A DNA stretch of 51,688 bases from Gnetum montanum (Eukaryota; Streptophyta; Gnetopsida; Gnetales; Gnetaceae): positions 11,191 to 62,878 of the forward strand of contig MNCI01000952.1 in the NCBI GenBank assembly GCA_015680685.1, written 5' to 3'. This document shows positions 1-10,930 of the stretch, in pieces. The translations under genes and the position numbers were made by a program. Position 1 is the first letter of the stretch, and every line of letters begins with the position of its first letter. Under the pieces are notes generated by a model. The model was not told the origin of the DNA and did no database searches. It saw only the letters and a program-made list of their open reading frames with translations.

Positions 1-246
1 CTTAGTTTCTCAACCCTTTCCTCTGATAGCATAGAAGATAAACCGAAAAATACCAAAAAAATCACATACCTCAGACTTGCTTAACCATACACCGTGACAC
101 TTACAAGCAAGCCTGGGAAGACAACGAACGATTAACCCCAAGTGTTTCTTGCGGTGTTAAGGCATTTAGTCTGTGGAGTTCGACCGAATCACGCGTGCAC
201 ACTCGTATTCGTATGGTTGAGTGTAGGGGTACCTCGCCACTCATCA
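1..246 (+). mobile_element. 3' part of an LTR inserted into the 5' LTR of element A
   Basis: The stretch ends with the same ...GTGTAGGGGTACC...TCATCA terminus as the other LTRs of this window. At 247 the sequence jumps into the middle of a different LTR copy, matching element A's 3' LTR from about 9301 on. The five bases after the terminus, ACAAT (247-251), are also what element A's intact LTR has at that point, so they are the likely target-site duplication. The rest of the inserted element, or of a solo LTR, lies left of the window. Confidence 0.7.
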
Positions 247-386
247 ACAATGAATGACTATTAGGTCAAGTTCACTTCCTAGAGGCTAGTGTACTAGAAA
301 ACATAGAATCCAAAAAATTTGACCATATCGCATGTCATTGCTTAGTGAATCATATGGTTGAGTATAAGGGTGCTTGCTGCTCATCA
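247..386 (+). repeat. Element A 5' LTR, 3' fragment
   Basis: It matches the end of the 3' LTR (about 9301-9439), including the shared phrases around 'cttcctagaggctagtgta' and the final TCATCA. The rest of this LTR was displaced by the insertion ending at 246. Confidence 0.8.
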
Positions 387-387
387 T

Positions 388-405
388 TGGTGCTATTTCT
401 AGGAA
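388..405 (+). promoter_or_regulatory. Primer-binding site of element A (tRNA-Asp type, mutated)
   Basis: TGGTGCTATTTCTAGGAA lies one base after the LTR end. It is a degraded version of TGGTGCCATTGCCGGGGA, close to the complement of the 3' end of plant tRNA-Asp (TGGCGCCGTTGCCGGGGA). The same site, better kept, follows the LTRs at 10828, 24419 and (minus) 41477. Confidence 0.7.
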
Positions 406-536
406 CTCTTTTTATTTGAAACATGTGCTATCTAGGCATAGTAAAAATCATTAACATCATCGAACAAACCACTAAGGTAAAAATCATCCTGAAAATAAAT
501 AATTTAAGCACATTGATATCTTATTCTAACTATAAA

Positions 537-2815
537 ATGCCTTCTCCTCATAGACATGATGATACTACACCACCAATGCCTCAAGAATTCAAGATGGTAT
601 ATACTCATCTAGATGAGTATGTGCTTAACTTCACATTCATCCTGCATTAGCATGAACAACTGTAGTGGCAAGATGTGGAGGAAAACATTGTAGTGCCTCC
701 CGATTGATCTATACACAAGATGCTGCTCTAAGCTCTTTGGAGATTGGACATTCAAGATCTTTAAGAAGAGTACATTGTGCATGACCATGACTACTGAGAC
801 TACCATCCCATTAAAACACAACATAGGAGAGATCAACACCAAGAGAAACACCATGAGGCTATGAAGGGAAAATGGCTCACCAATCCCTTGTCCCTACTCA
901 ACTAAAATGACAATGAAAATCCTCCATCTAGGAATTCTCAACATGAAGACTCTCCATCCCTTGGTATTGGTGATTGGGATGTCAACCTAAATCTACAGTT
1001 CACTATCAATAATCCAAGTTCAGGCAAAAGTGGGAGTCAAAGCAGGGGCTCAAGCAAGCATCAAGATGATAAGAAACCTAATGAACATGGCTATGACAAG
1101 TGTAGAGGGGGTGATAGACATCATGGTGGTGGTAGTCATCCTCCGTCTTCACCTACATCTTCTTCTTCCTCTTCTAGTTCTAAGAGATGCCACAAGAAGG
1201 ATAGCCATGATGAAGGTGAGTAACGGGACAACAATGATAATCGCAAAGACCATCATGAATGAAGGGGTAGTAATGGACATTATAGACATCATCAAAATAA
1301 TGAGGATGATGAGCCTTTGCTTACCACTCAAAACACGTTGAATATTGTAGAGGTAGTAAAAATTCCAACTAGGCATGTGAAAGATAGTTGGATCAAGCGA
1401 CCTGACATAAAAAATATTCCAAGATTTGAGGGGAGATATAACTCTAATCTACAAAGACATATTCAAGCTTTTCATGATGCCTATGCCTTATAGAATATTG
1501 AAAATGATTGGAAAAAATTAAAGTTATTTCCTAAGACACTCATCAAGGAAGCAAAAAGCTAGTATCGATCCTTGGAACTAGAATCTATCCATAGGTGGAG
1601 TACAATGCTAGAGTTATTCAATGATAAATATTAGATGTGCTCTCAAGTGTCTAATCTAAGAAGGAAGATCCAAGGAGTAAAGTAAGGAACACATGAACCC
1701 TTGGACACCGCCATGGGCTAATACTATTCTCTCATACATCAATAACCTAGCCATGGTTATTCTCAATAGGAACAACTTTACCACATCATAGATGGACTTA
1801 GATCAGAAATGAGAAGAACTCTTGAGATTTATGCTCAAGGGATACTATCAGAATTAAGAGCCTATCAGATCCAAAGGATAATAGAATAGCTAGCAAAAGA
1901 AGAACAAGAGATAAGAAAACATGAAAATAAAGAAGAATATAATAGGGATCCTTTTATCAGAAAAAGGGAAGTTCGCTTCTATAATAGTAAGGAGGAGTCA
2001 CCACTTGATGAGGTGGCGAATAGAAAGACATTACTAATCCAAAAATCTATCTGAAATTTCAAACAAGGTAGATAAAATGTGGGATTTTTTGGATGAAAAA
2101 TTCCAAACTACTCTAAAAATCATAGAAGAATCAAGAGAGCAAAGTAGTGATTATGACCATAGGAGGCAAGAAGAAGCTGAACGTACCTTCTAAAAGGATA
2201 AGGGCAAAGCTTCTGCAGTAGAAGAAGTTGTGGAGATTGAATCAGATGATGACAATGGGTGTGACATCTACCATTATGAACATCCTAGGGGATGTTGCCC
2301 CATTTTATCACACTTGCATAAATCTAGGATGTCCATGCTGAATCCTAGATTGGCAAGAAGGCAAGCACCCAGAAGATTACCTTATCCTCAAGGGAATCCT
2401 AGGTAGTTCTACCAACAACAAACCTAATATCCAACTAGAGCTCCACCATAACCATATGGGTAGTACTAGTAGTGGTAGAGCACACAATTGTGGGGGATGC
2501 CACCACCAAGGTAGCAGTATCCTTACTAGCAACCAGATCCATATGTGTACTATGTTCAGCAACCCATTTTTCTGCATGACTCTTCTAGTCAGACCACCTT
2601 CCAACATCACTACTACCCTTCCAAGTATTACAGAACTCATTCTCCATCTACTAGAGAAAAATTCCATATCCCTATCACCCTTCTCATCCTTCTGCATATG
2701 CCCCTCCACCCTCAACCTAGTTACCACTTACTCCATTAATGTAGGGAGAAATTATAACTTAACTACAACAACACAACACAATGAAACAAGGGCTGTTAAC
2801 TTATAGTTGGCTCCT
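537..2815 (+). pseudogene. gag remnant of element A
   Basis: The first ATG after the primer site (537) opens an N-terminal module (…LDEYVLNFTFILH) that is also found in elements B and CE. The central part, about 1360-1930, is a Retrotrans_gag-type capsid region: a KLFPKTL-like stretch, then W/Y-rich and 'NLRRKIQG' pieces, ending in a helical segment near 1900. Around 2262-2320 is the motif C-x6-H-x4-C-x4-H (CDIYHYEH...CCPILSH), followed by a P/Q/Y-rich tail. Stops fall mostly where relatives have Gln or Trp (TAG/TAA for CAG/CAA/TGG). Frame shifts occur in the first kilobase. The structural protein is no longer makeable. Confidence 0.8.
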
Positions 2816-3009
2816 TAGCTAAGTGGTTAAGAAACTAGATCATGAAAAATACCTTTCTTTCAAACCAACAACCCAACTAAACCCTTACATACACCTACAG
2901 TTGACAACCCTACTTCTCCATCTCCCTTTGCATCTAATCTATTCAAGTCCCCTTCAAATCAAACACCTCCAAAAGTGCATGCCATCATGTTAACTCATGT
3001 GGTAATCAA

Positions 3010-6000
3010 TTGGATAAAGGTAGCCACCTTCCCAATAAACTACCTAATCCTAGAAGTCCCCTTATTTACCTTCAAATCATTAGGAATTACCCTTGCAAGG
3101 CTCTTCTATATTTAATTTTTGGTGTTAATTTGATTTTCCATGAGATGTATAAAGACCGAAACCTACCTCCACTCAAGAACAACAACATCTATCTCAAGTT
3201 AGTTGATTAGTCCATCATTGTTTCCTTGGAACTGATAGAGGACATTGTGACCACCATTTTTCGATGGTCCTACCCCACTGATTTCTTGGTGATCAAAGTG
3301 GACAATTGCAAGGGGGACTTCCCAATCATCATGGGAAGGGCTTGGCTAAGCACTATTGATGCATAATTAGGGATCTGAGATCTTTTTCTTCAAATCTCTA
3401 TAGAAAATGCATTTAGAAAGATCAAGAGGAAGAAAGTTCCATGCATCACATATGATGATACAAGGTGTAACTATGTACAAAAATTATGGGTTGTTAACAA
3501 TGTATCTATCAAAGCCTGTAGTTAATGTGCTAATATATCTAAAATTCAAAGGTGCTTGTACATAGTAGCCACAAAGTAGGAGGCCACCCAGTGGTTGATA
3601 ATTGACCCTGAGAGCAGCTCAACACTTTGCATGCAACCTACTAAGAGCATAGCATGTGCCCATGTGGAAGGCATGCATGAACTAAAGCAAGTTCATCGCC
3701 AACTCTACATTGATGAAATTGATGATACTAATTAGGGAGAGTTGGAAATTCTTAAAAATTTTAAACAAGATCCCCTTGAGTTGAAAACTCTACCTACCTG
3801 CATGGAATATGCATTCTTGAAAAATGGGAAGCTGGTAATAATTAATGCAAATCTTACTCCTGAACAAAAGGAGATGTTACTGAATATGGTCAACAGATGA
3901 CCAATAGCCTTTTCTTAGTGATATCCCGAACTTATAGGGATTGATCCTAGGATATGCTAACATCGTATCTACATTGATCAGGACATGAAGCCAAGGAGAC
4001 AGCCATAGTAGTGGTTGAACCAAGCTGAAGTAGATTGTCAAACAGGAAATTGAACAAATCCTTAAGGTGGGTTTTATCTATCCCATTGCAAATAATGAGT
4101 GGATGAGCCCACTCATGATTGTGCCAAAGAACGATGGCAAGTGGTGGATCTACATTGATTTTCAACTATTGAATATGGTAACATTCAAAGATCAATTTTC
4201 ATTGCCATTTGCGGATTAGGTGTTGGATGCCATTCCTAGGTAATGCTATTATAGCTTTCTAGCTGGCTATAGTGGCTATAACCAAAGCCAAATTGCATTA
4301 GAGGATCAAGCCAAAATAACATTCATGAATTCATGGGGGACTTTTGCATATTAAAAGATGCCTTTTAGCTTATGCAGTGCCCCTACCACATTCCAATGCC
4401 CAATCTTGAGTATTTTTTTAGTAGCATATCAGTAGCTAGGTGGAAGTCTTCATGGATGACTTTCCACCTATGGGGCTACATTTGAGCAAGCCTTGTAAAG
4501 TCTTATGCAAGTGTTCAAAATAAGTGTGGAGATAAATCTTTGGCTCAATTGGTAGAAGAGCTATCTGATGGTCCAAAAGGACATTATGTTGGCACACAAA
4601 ATTTCACAAGCAAGAATTGAGATCAACCCTAAAAAGATTAAGGTCATCTAAGGGATTACATATCAACTAGAAACTATAAAAGATGTTTGATCATTCCTTG
4701 GACACATTGGTTATTGCTGAAGATTCATAAATAATTTCTCTAAGATCAAAAAATTTTTTGTCAAGCTAACAACGAAATATGCACCATTTTTTTGGACCAA
4801 GGAATGTGAAAATTCATTCCAACAGTTGAAGGAGAATCTTGTAGAAACTTCAATTCTACAAGCACTAGACTAGTTCTAACCATTTCATGTTATGAAGAAT
4901 GCATCAAATTATGCCTTGGGGATTGTGCTTATGTAGTTGAATGATAAGAATGGTCCATGTTACATCCACTACACAAGTCAACTAAATTACACCATAGCAA
5001 ATAAAGAACTAATGGCGGTGGTGTACACTCTAGAGATGTTCAAGAACTATGTGCTTGAATCCAACGTGTTCATGCACATCGACCTCAGTGAAATTCACTT
5101 CCTAATGCATAAAACCCAAGCGAGCCCCCATGTCATACAATTTTTGGTGATCTTGCAGGAATTTGATCTTACAGTGATAGATCAAAAGGAAACTGAGAAT
5201 GTGGTTGCTAACCACTTGTCTTGGTTATGAAGGAACAACAAAGAGAAGGAAAGCCCACTATCTGATTAGTTTCCTAATGAACTCCTCTTTGCTAAGGCTA
5301 TAACTAAATAATTTTCCACTAAGATTAAATGGTACAATGGCATTCTCATTTATCTTCTCACTTAAGAGATGCCACAAGAGTTGTACTGTTGAAAGAAACA
5401 ATAGTTTCTTCACCAGTTGAAACACTTCATGGAAATCAACAAGAACCTCTACAAGGTGTGCACTAATGGCTTAGTTTGATATGTGTCCCTAATGTTGATC
5501 AACTAAAAATTCTCCAAGATGTTCATGAGGGTCCTTGTAGGGTCCACTATGCAAGGAGATGCATAGCCATCAAGATCCTAATGGCAAGCTATTACTAGCC
5601 AACACTTTTCAAGGATGCTCACCACTTTGTTAGCTCTTGTGAGCATTTCCAACGTGATGGTGGAATGCCTACTTGAATGAAGGAACCTCAATAGTGAATC
5701 TAGCTACTAGAACCCTTCGACATCTAGGGCATTAACTTTATGGGTCTCATCACACAAATGTCAAATAAAAAGGTGTGCATCATAGTCATTGTTGATTATT
5801 ATATGAAATGGGTAGAAGTAATAGTTGTCACTGATAGTACATCTTCTACTATTGCTAGGTTTGATGTGCCATGTGCATTAATTTTTACTAATAAAACCTA
5901 CTTTATAGGCACTTCCTTTTGAAAGTTCATGCAACACTTGGGGGTTGAGCATAAATTAATAACATCTTATCATCCAAAGCCAATGGTTAAGTTGAGGTAA

Positions 6001-6380
6001 CAAATAGGGAAATCACTAAGATCTTAATGAGAATAGTTAGCAGATATAGGAGGAACTAGATCAAGAAACTCAATGATACCCTTTGGGCTTACTACTCCAC
6101 CTGAAAGCTCCCTATAGGATACTCTCCCTATGAGCTAGTGTACAAAAAATTTCCAACTCTTCCTATTCAATCCAAGCTCTGTACACTTTCAACAACCTAT
6201 GATCTTGACCTTGACTTGAGTCTAGCACTAGAAGAAATATTAATGAATCTCAACCTGTTAGAGGAAAATCGATTGTTGGCCCTATCATCTAATGATTTGG
6301 ACAAGGCATTTAACAAAAAATGTCATGACCTTAGGATTAGAAAAGTCAAATTTCAACCAAGAGATAAGGTCCTCTACTAG
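3010..6380 (+). pseudogene. pol remnant of element A (PR-RT-RNase H-integrase)
   Basis: Protease: the CKALL...VNLI context at about 3091-3140 has lost its Asp (D-S/T-G replaced by YLIFG), followed by the 'FLVIKV...PIIMGRAWL' flap region at 3280-3350. RT: 'SPLMIVPKNDGKW' near 4108-4146, 'GYSGYNQSQIALED' near 4265-4305, WGTFAY near 4337, and a catalytic F-M-D-D at 4449-4460. RNase H: about 4760-5230, ending in VIDQKETENVVANHLSWL. Integrase: zinc-binding part about 5510-5680 with one Cys lost, and core 'VDYYMKWVE' near 5791, while the second catalytic Asp region reads TNKTYFIG instead of SDNG-like. Many stops and several frame shifts break it. It is a dead polyprotein gene of clear Ty3/gypsy origin. 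Confidence 0.88.
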
Positions 6381-8539
6381 AATCCCACACATGTGCCATA
6401 ATGAACCAAGTTTCAAACATTGTGGGAAGGCTTTTATATTATTTTTGAAACCTTTCCTTCTAGGTCCATGTTAATTTACAAACCTAAGAGCCCAAATAGA
6501 AAGTGGCTAGTCAACACACAACAAATCAAACCTTTCCATGGGTTTAAGCAGGCCAATGCAACAAATGCCTTATCGAATGAACAATCACACTCAATCTTTC
6601 AAATCTTCTCCTTTCAATTTATTCATGGGGGAGATGGCCATCTATGCTATTCATATAAGTGGCTTTTCAATTTTTCACCTTTTTGTTTTACACCTTGTTA
6701 TTTTTAAAACTTTTTATTTGATTCTTTCTTTATCTTAGAACTTTTTATTTTTACTTTATTAATTTTTTCCATTTTTTTACAACATCGTTAGTACATTTTA
6801 TTTTTTCTTAAATATTTTAAAATTTCTTATATATTTTTCTTTATTTTGGTATGATTTTCTTATTATGTTCTAACAATAACGTACATTATTACCAACTGGG
6901 TACAATGTGGTTTGCTTGATGTGGGCATGTGCTATCTAGTTATTTGATTATTATTGTCTAGATTCTAGCTTTGAATTTTGTTACTAATAACTAAGACATG
7001 GTTTATTTTTTATGAAACAAGCAATGAGTCCACATCATCCACCTATCCACAAACTCTATGGTGTTTCTGATTCTGGAAGTGTGAGGTTCCTTTTCATTAA
7101 TAAAACTTTAATGAACTTGTGACCTTGGTAGTTTCCAAACTTGGAAAGGATTCACAGGTTTGAACAAGGTGTGACATCAATGGGGCTTAATACTCTTTGT
7201 ATTCTTCTACTTACTTTGGTGCATTGGTGTTTTCATGGATTTCTTCACATTTCATGTCGACCAATAATAAGAAGTTAAATAAGTCTTTGCATGGTGTGGT
7301 TCTCACCCAAAAAAATGATGGGAATTCAAAGCACACCCCTTAGAAAAAATAAATAGGCTACAAGCACTAATTATGGAACTAGAAACACATATTACCCATG
7401 CCTAAAGGTTCCCTCTAACTAAGGTCCTTTCTCACTTCCTACTTCTCTTTTCTTCTTAAATAAGAGGTGATGGTTGTTTTGTGTGAGCACTCTTATGTCA
7501 CAAGGGGGTTGACCAATCTTAGAGTGGCAATGTGAAGTCACTGAATGTGGTTGGATTTGGTTTGGACTAAGGATGTATTTTATCAAATCATTTAACCAGA
7601 AAATTCACAAGGGACTTCATGTGACCTTAATCAAGAACTCCATTCCACTTTCTCTCTCTCATCCATCTATGCTTACCATGCCTCACCTAACTACCAATTT
7701 TCATGTTCTTGTTCAATGTCTTGGTTTGATCTATCAAAATTCTTAGGTAGTTTCTTTTGGGTTTTTGTACGTAACTTTCCATAACCATTAATCACCCATG
7801 GGGCCCATGGACTCCCTGGTTTTAGGATATGCAAGGGAAAAAAAGGGGCATGTGCCTACTTTGGAAAGGACCCACTTGGATACCTTTTGGTTAGGTTAGT
7901 TAAGTTCTTTATCCATAGGCATTCTTACAATCAAATCCTTTTACATGCCCCATCAATGACATTCAATTGTGTGCATCTTCACAATTTTTTTTAGTGATAT
8001 CCTCTTTTTTGTTGTGAGTTTTTTAATCCTCTTCAAGAATTTTATCACATTTGGACTTTTCAAAATTTAATAATGGACCACTTATCCATTTCACCCCATT
8101 TTTTAGTCTTCCCACTAATGCTGTTAAAAGAATCAATTCTCCATAATCACAACCTAGCCAAGTGTAACTATAAGTTACACACTACACACTAATCCATGAT
8201 TTTGATATGATTGCTATGGCAAGTGTGGACTGGAGGCTAGACAGTCTTCACCAAGGAATCAATAGCAACATCATGCAACGAGGCCCCTTATGATCATTGA
8301 ATCTTCTCCCTTGTTCTTCAACTACCAAAGGAGTTGGAAGTCAGTTTTGGCTTGAGTGTTCAATTCTATTATCATGAACATCCAATTTTGTAAAAGATTG
8401 TAAATCTATATAATTGGGCACTTAGAATCTATTTTGTTCATCTAAGTTAATTTGCATGTCAGTTAATAATCCCATACCTTCCCAATATTTTTTAAGGCAC
8501 TTGTTCCTCCTTTTGTTCATTTAAGAACAAATTTTTATT
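6381..8539 (+). other. Element A 3' non-coding region
   Basis: About 2.2 kb between the integrase end and the polypurine tract without a sustained reading frame. It starts with the block around TCATGGGGGAGA (about 6624) that also follows the coding part of CE (27973) and D (minus, near 38993). It then has a T-rich tract (6660-6850) and, at about 7851-7878, a short block conserved in CE, D and the flanking relic. No ORFx is present, unlike CE and D. Confidence 0.65.
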
Positions 8540-8553
8540 CAGTCATGGAGGTA
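8540..8553 (+). other. Polypurine tract of element A
   Basis: CAGTCATGGAGGTA directly precedes the TG of the 3' LTR. The same position in CE reads AGTTGTGGGGGTA and in D TTGTGGGGGTA. It would be the plus-strand primer in reverse transcription. Here it is interrupted by one or two mutations. Confidence 0.65.
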
Positions 8554-9439
8554 TGATGAAATGTATTTTGTCTAGCTTTGATATCAGAGCCCTGCTATCA
8601 TATACCTGATATTGAGGGGTTAGAAGTGATGTTAGATATTCGATGTCATGGGATGTGTGTTGGCCTATAAATATAGGGCTTGGGCACATGGTTTGGTAGT
8701 AGTCTTTATCATAGCATAGTAGACCTCTTACAATTTTCCTTCCTGAAAGTTAGAATATTTTTGCAAACTGCCCATAGTAGGGGTCATTGAGTGTATGGAT
8801 TTTTATCTGAGAACTGTTGTACCTAAGCATGGTAGTGTGTGTGGCAATAAATATGAGCTTTTTGGTAAACCTTGTAGCACTTTGGCCAAATTAAATATTT
8901 TATTTATGCATTTAATGTTTCATGCAATTTCCTTTAATGTTTTCAATAATTAAGCTAATTAAGGAATTAAGCTAGCTAGGTTAAATAGCAATTAATTAAG
9001 CACATAAGTACAACTGCTTTAAGCATGAACAAGACACTTGGTAATACCAATAACACTTACCATTTGGTAACCTAGTGACATTATACATGTTCAAGATGTG
9101 TACAAAAAGTGGGACTGGATGCTTATGTTAGGATAAGTTGGAAATTAGTTAGTTAGATAGATTAAATTAGCAATTACATTACCTCATGCCCTTCATCCTT
9201 TGTTTTAAGCACTTAAAATATAAAACATAAAAATAATAAAATTACACACCTTGATTACACTTAACCATACCTATGCATATCACAAGTGTAATTGGGAAGA
9301 CAATGAATGACTATTAGGGCAAGTTCACTTCCTAGAGGCTAGTGTACTAGAAGACATAGAATCCATGGAATTTGATTAGATTGCATGTGAACGCTTAGTG
9401 ATTCTTATGGTTGAGCATAGGGGTACTCATTGTTCATCA
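8554..9439 (+). repeat. Element A 3' LTR
   Basis: 886 bp with TGATGA...TCATCA ends. U3 carries degraded GATATC-type repeats (8578-8650), a TATA box TATAAATA at 8666-8673, then R/U5 that matches the other LTRs of the window (TAGTAATACCA/CTTGGTAACC phrases, '...GGTTGAGCATAGGGGTAC'). The following five bases, CCTTT, would be its target-site copy; the partner lies outside the window. Confidence 0.82.
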
Positions 9440-9920
9440 CCTTTTGTTGCAGGATCATTCATTTCCTTGTTCCTTGTCATGCCTAATCATTTTGTTAAGG
9501 GTTTAAACCTAAGTACATTGTTGTCAAATTTTGTAATAAAGACAATAGATCCAAATGTTGAGAACATCGCAATTACTTAAGGGTTATAAAATTTAGATTA
9601 ATGAAGACCCTACCAAAAGGGAACTTGCAAAAAAGTTCTATAAAATGGAGTAAAACAAAAAAAAGATAAGAGAAAATGTTTTCATAACTTTTTTATATGC
9701 AAAAGGTAATTTAGTAATTCATCATCATCATCATCCTAGTCTTATCTTAATAAAATGTAGTCAACTACATAAAATATTTTTTAACATTCACCTCTATAAA
9801 GAGCTAGGTCTTTATTTAATTGCAAATTTGAAGATGTTGCACATTGTTTCTAGATAACATTATTATCCATTTTTCAATTCAAGTGACCTTGTTGTGCATT
9901 GCATTAGGGGAATGCCTTAG
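9440..9920. other. AT-rich spacer between elements A and B
   Basis: No reading frame or element end was recognised. It contains a short CAT/ATC run near 9720. The last five bases, CTTAG (9916-9920), adjoin the LTR of element B and would be its 5' target-site copy; no 3' partner was found because B lacks its 3' end. Confidence 0.5.
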
Positions 9921-10826
9921 TGATGAACCATCAATAAGATAGGCTGCATCAATGCATGCCCATTGACGTAGCCCCATCAATGCATGCTCATTGACATAGC
10001 CCCATCAATGTATCCTATGATGTGTTGACACAAGTACATTGACATTAACGTAGTTGTTTCCTATATAAATATGTACACCCCTCGCATTCATGGTACCTTT
10101 TGGTCATAGCCTTAGTCAAATTCTTGCATTTTTCTTTCATAAAAAGTAGAATATTCTTCCTCTAAGTGCCCACAGTGTGGATTTAACAGATTGTACAACA
10201 TTTTATTCGAGTGCATATGTACCTGGACACATTTGCATGGATGATAATAAAATTGATATTTCCTCTATACATTGCAGCACTTAGATTAGCACAATTCTAC
10301 TTTTTAGCAATTTACTTTATATAGAATTTACGTTCTTGCCCTTAAGTAATTAATGTTATTGTTCATAAGCACATGAGCATGACCACCTTGAGCATAATAT
10401 ATTAACACTTGATGATCCCAATGGTGGATACTTAGCGCATTTAGTAGTATGTACTTAGTAACACAACAGTGGTAGTATAAGTTTAGGATGTGTATGCCAA
10501 GTGGGAATGGATACTCTATGTTAGACTGATTAGATCATAAAGTAGTTAATTTAAATTATTAAAATATTTATTCATTTAATCATTTTGAAAATAGGAGGAA
10601 AATAATAAAAAAAATATAAAAATGAATATCTTATGCCTCAACTACAGTCAATCATATGCATAGATTAACACAAGTGTGAATTAGGAAGACAAAAACTTAC
10701 AATTACATAATTCACTGTTTAGGAATATTAGCCACTTAAGTAAATGAGTCCACAAAATTTGACCAGATCACATGTGAATATTTGTGATTTGTATGACTAC
10801 ATGTAGGGACTACCCACTATTCATCA
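9921..10826 (+). repeat. Element B 5' LTR
   Basis: 906 bp, TGATGA...TCATCA. TATA box TATATAAATA at 10063-10072. The R/U5 part contains the 'tggacacatttgcatg' and 'gtactTAGTAACAC' phrases shared with the other LTRs. Its end at 10826 is followed directly by the primer site. Confidence 0.8.
9947..10022 (+). repeat. 28-bp direct repeats in the U3 of element B
   Basis: Units beginning CATCAATGCATG at 9947, 9975 and, degraded, 10003 give an exact 28-bp period. Each full unit holds a GCATGC/TGCATG (RY-like) core and ATTGACGTAG/ATTGACATAG (TGACG-like). They lie 40-120 bp upstream of the TATA box, where enhancer repeats are expected in an LTR. Confidence 0.8.
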
Positions 10827-10827
10827 T

Positions 10828-10845
10828 TGGTGTCATTGTCAAGGA
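10828..10845 (+). promoter_or_regulatory. Primer-binding site of element B
   Basis: TGGTGTCATTGTCAAGGA, one base after the LTR end. It is a mutated tRNA-Asp-type site. Confidence 0.75.
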
Positions 10846-10930
10846 CTTAATTTGGCTTAGTGTGCTAAGTATTATCAAATAGTGAATCCATATAAAATCA
10901 TTGTAAGGAAAACATAACAAATCATCTTTC

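Larger units (their letters stand above)
247..9439 (+). mobile_element. Element A: decayed Ty3/gypsy LTR retrotransposon with pol
   Basis: Order on the plus strand: interrupted 5' LTR (ending 386), tRNA-Asp-like primer site, gag, protease, RT, RNase H, integrase, a long AT-rich 3' untranslated part with no further reading frame, polypurine tract and 3' LTR (8554-9439). Domain order PR-RT-RH-IN marks Ty3/gypsy. The tRNA-Asp-type primer site is shared with the Athila/Tat group of plant elements, but assignment below superfamily is inference. All coding parts are broken by stops and shifts, so the copy is dead. It is the only element here with visible RT and integrase, so it represents the type that could have supplied enzymes to CE and D. 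Confidence 0.88.

Noticed and set aside
2808-2835. tRNA A-box-like TAGCTAAGTGGTTAAG, possible tRNA or SINE
   Set aside because: No B box, no cloverleaf, and it lies within the gag tail of element A.
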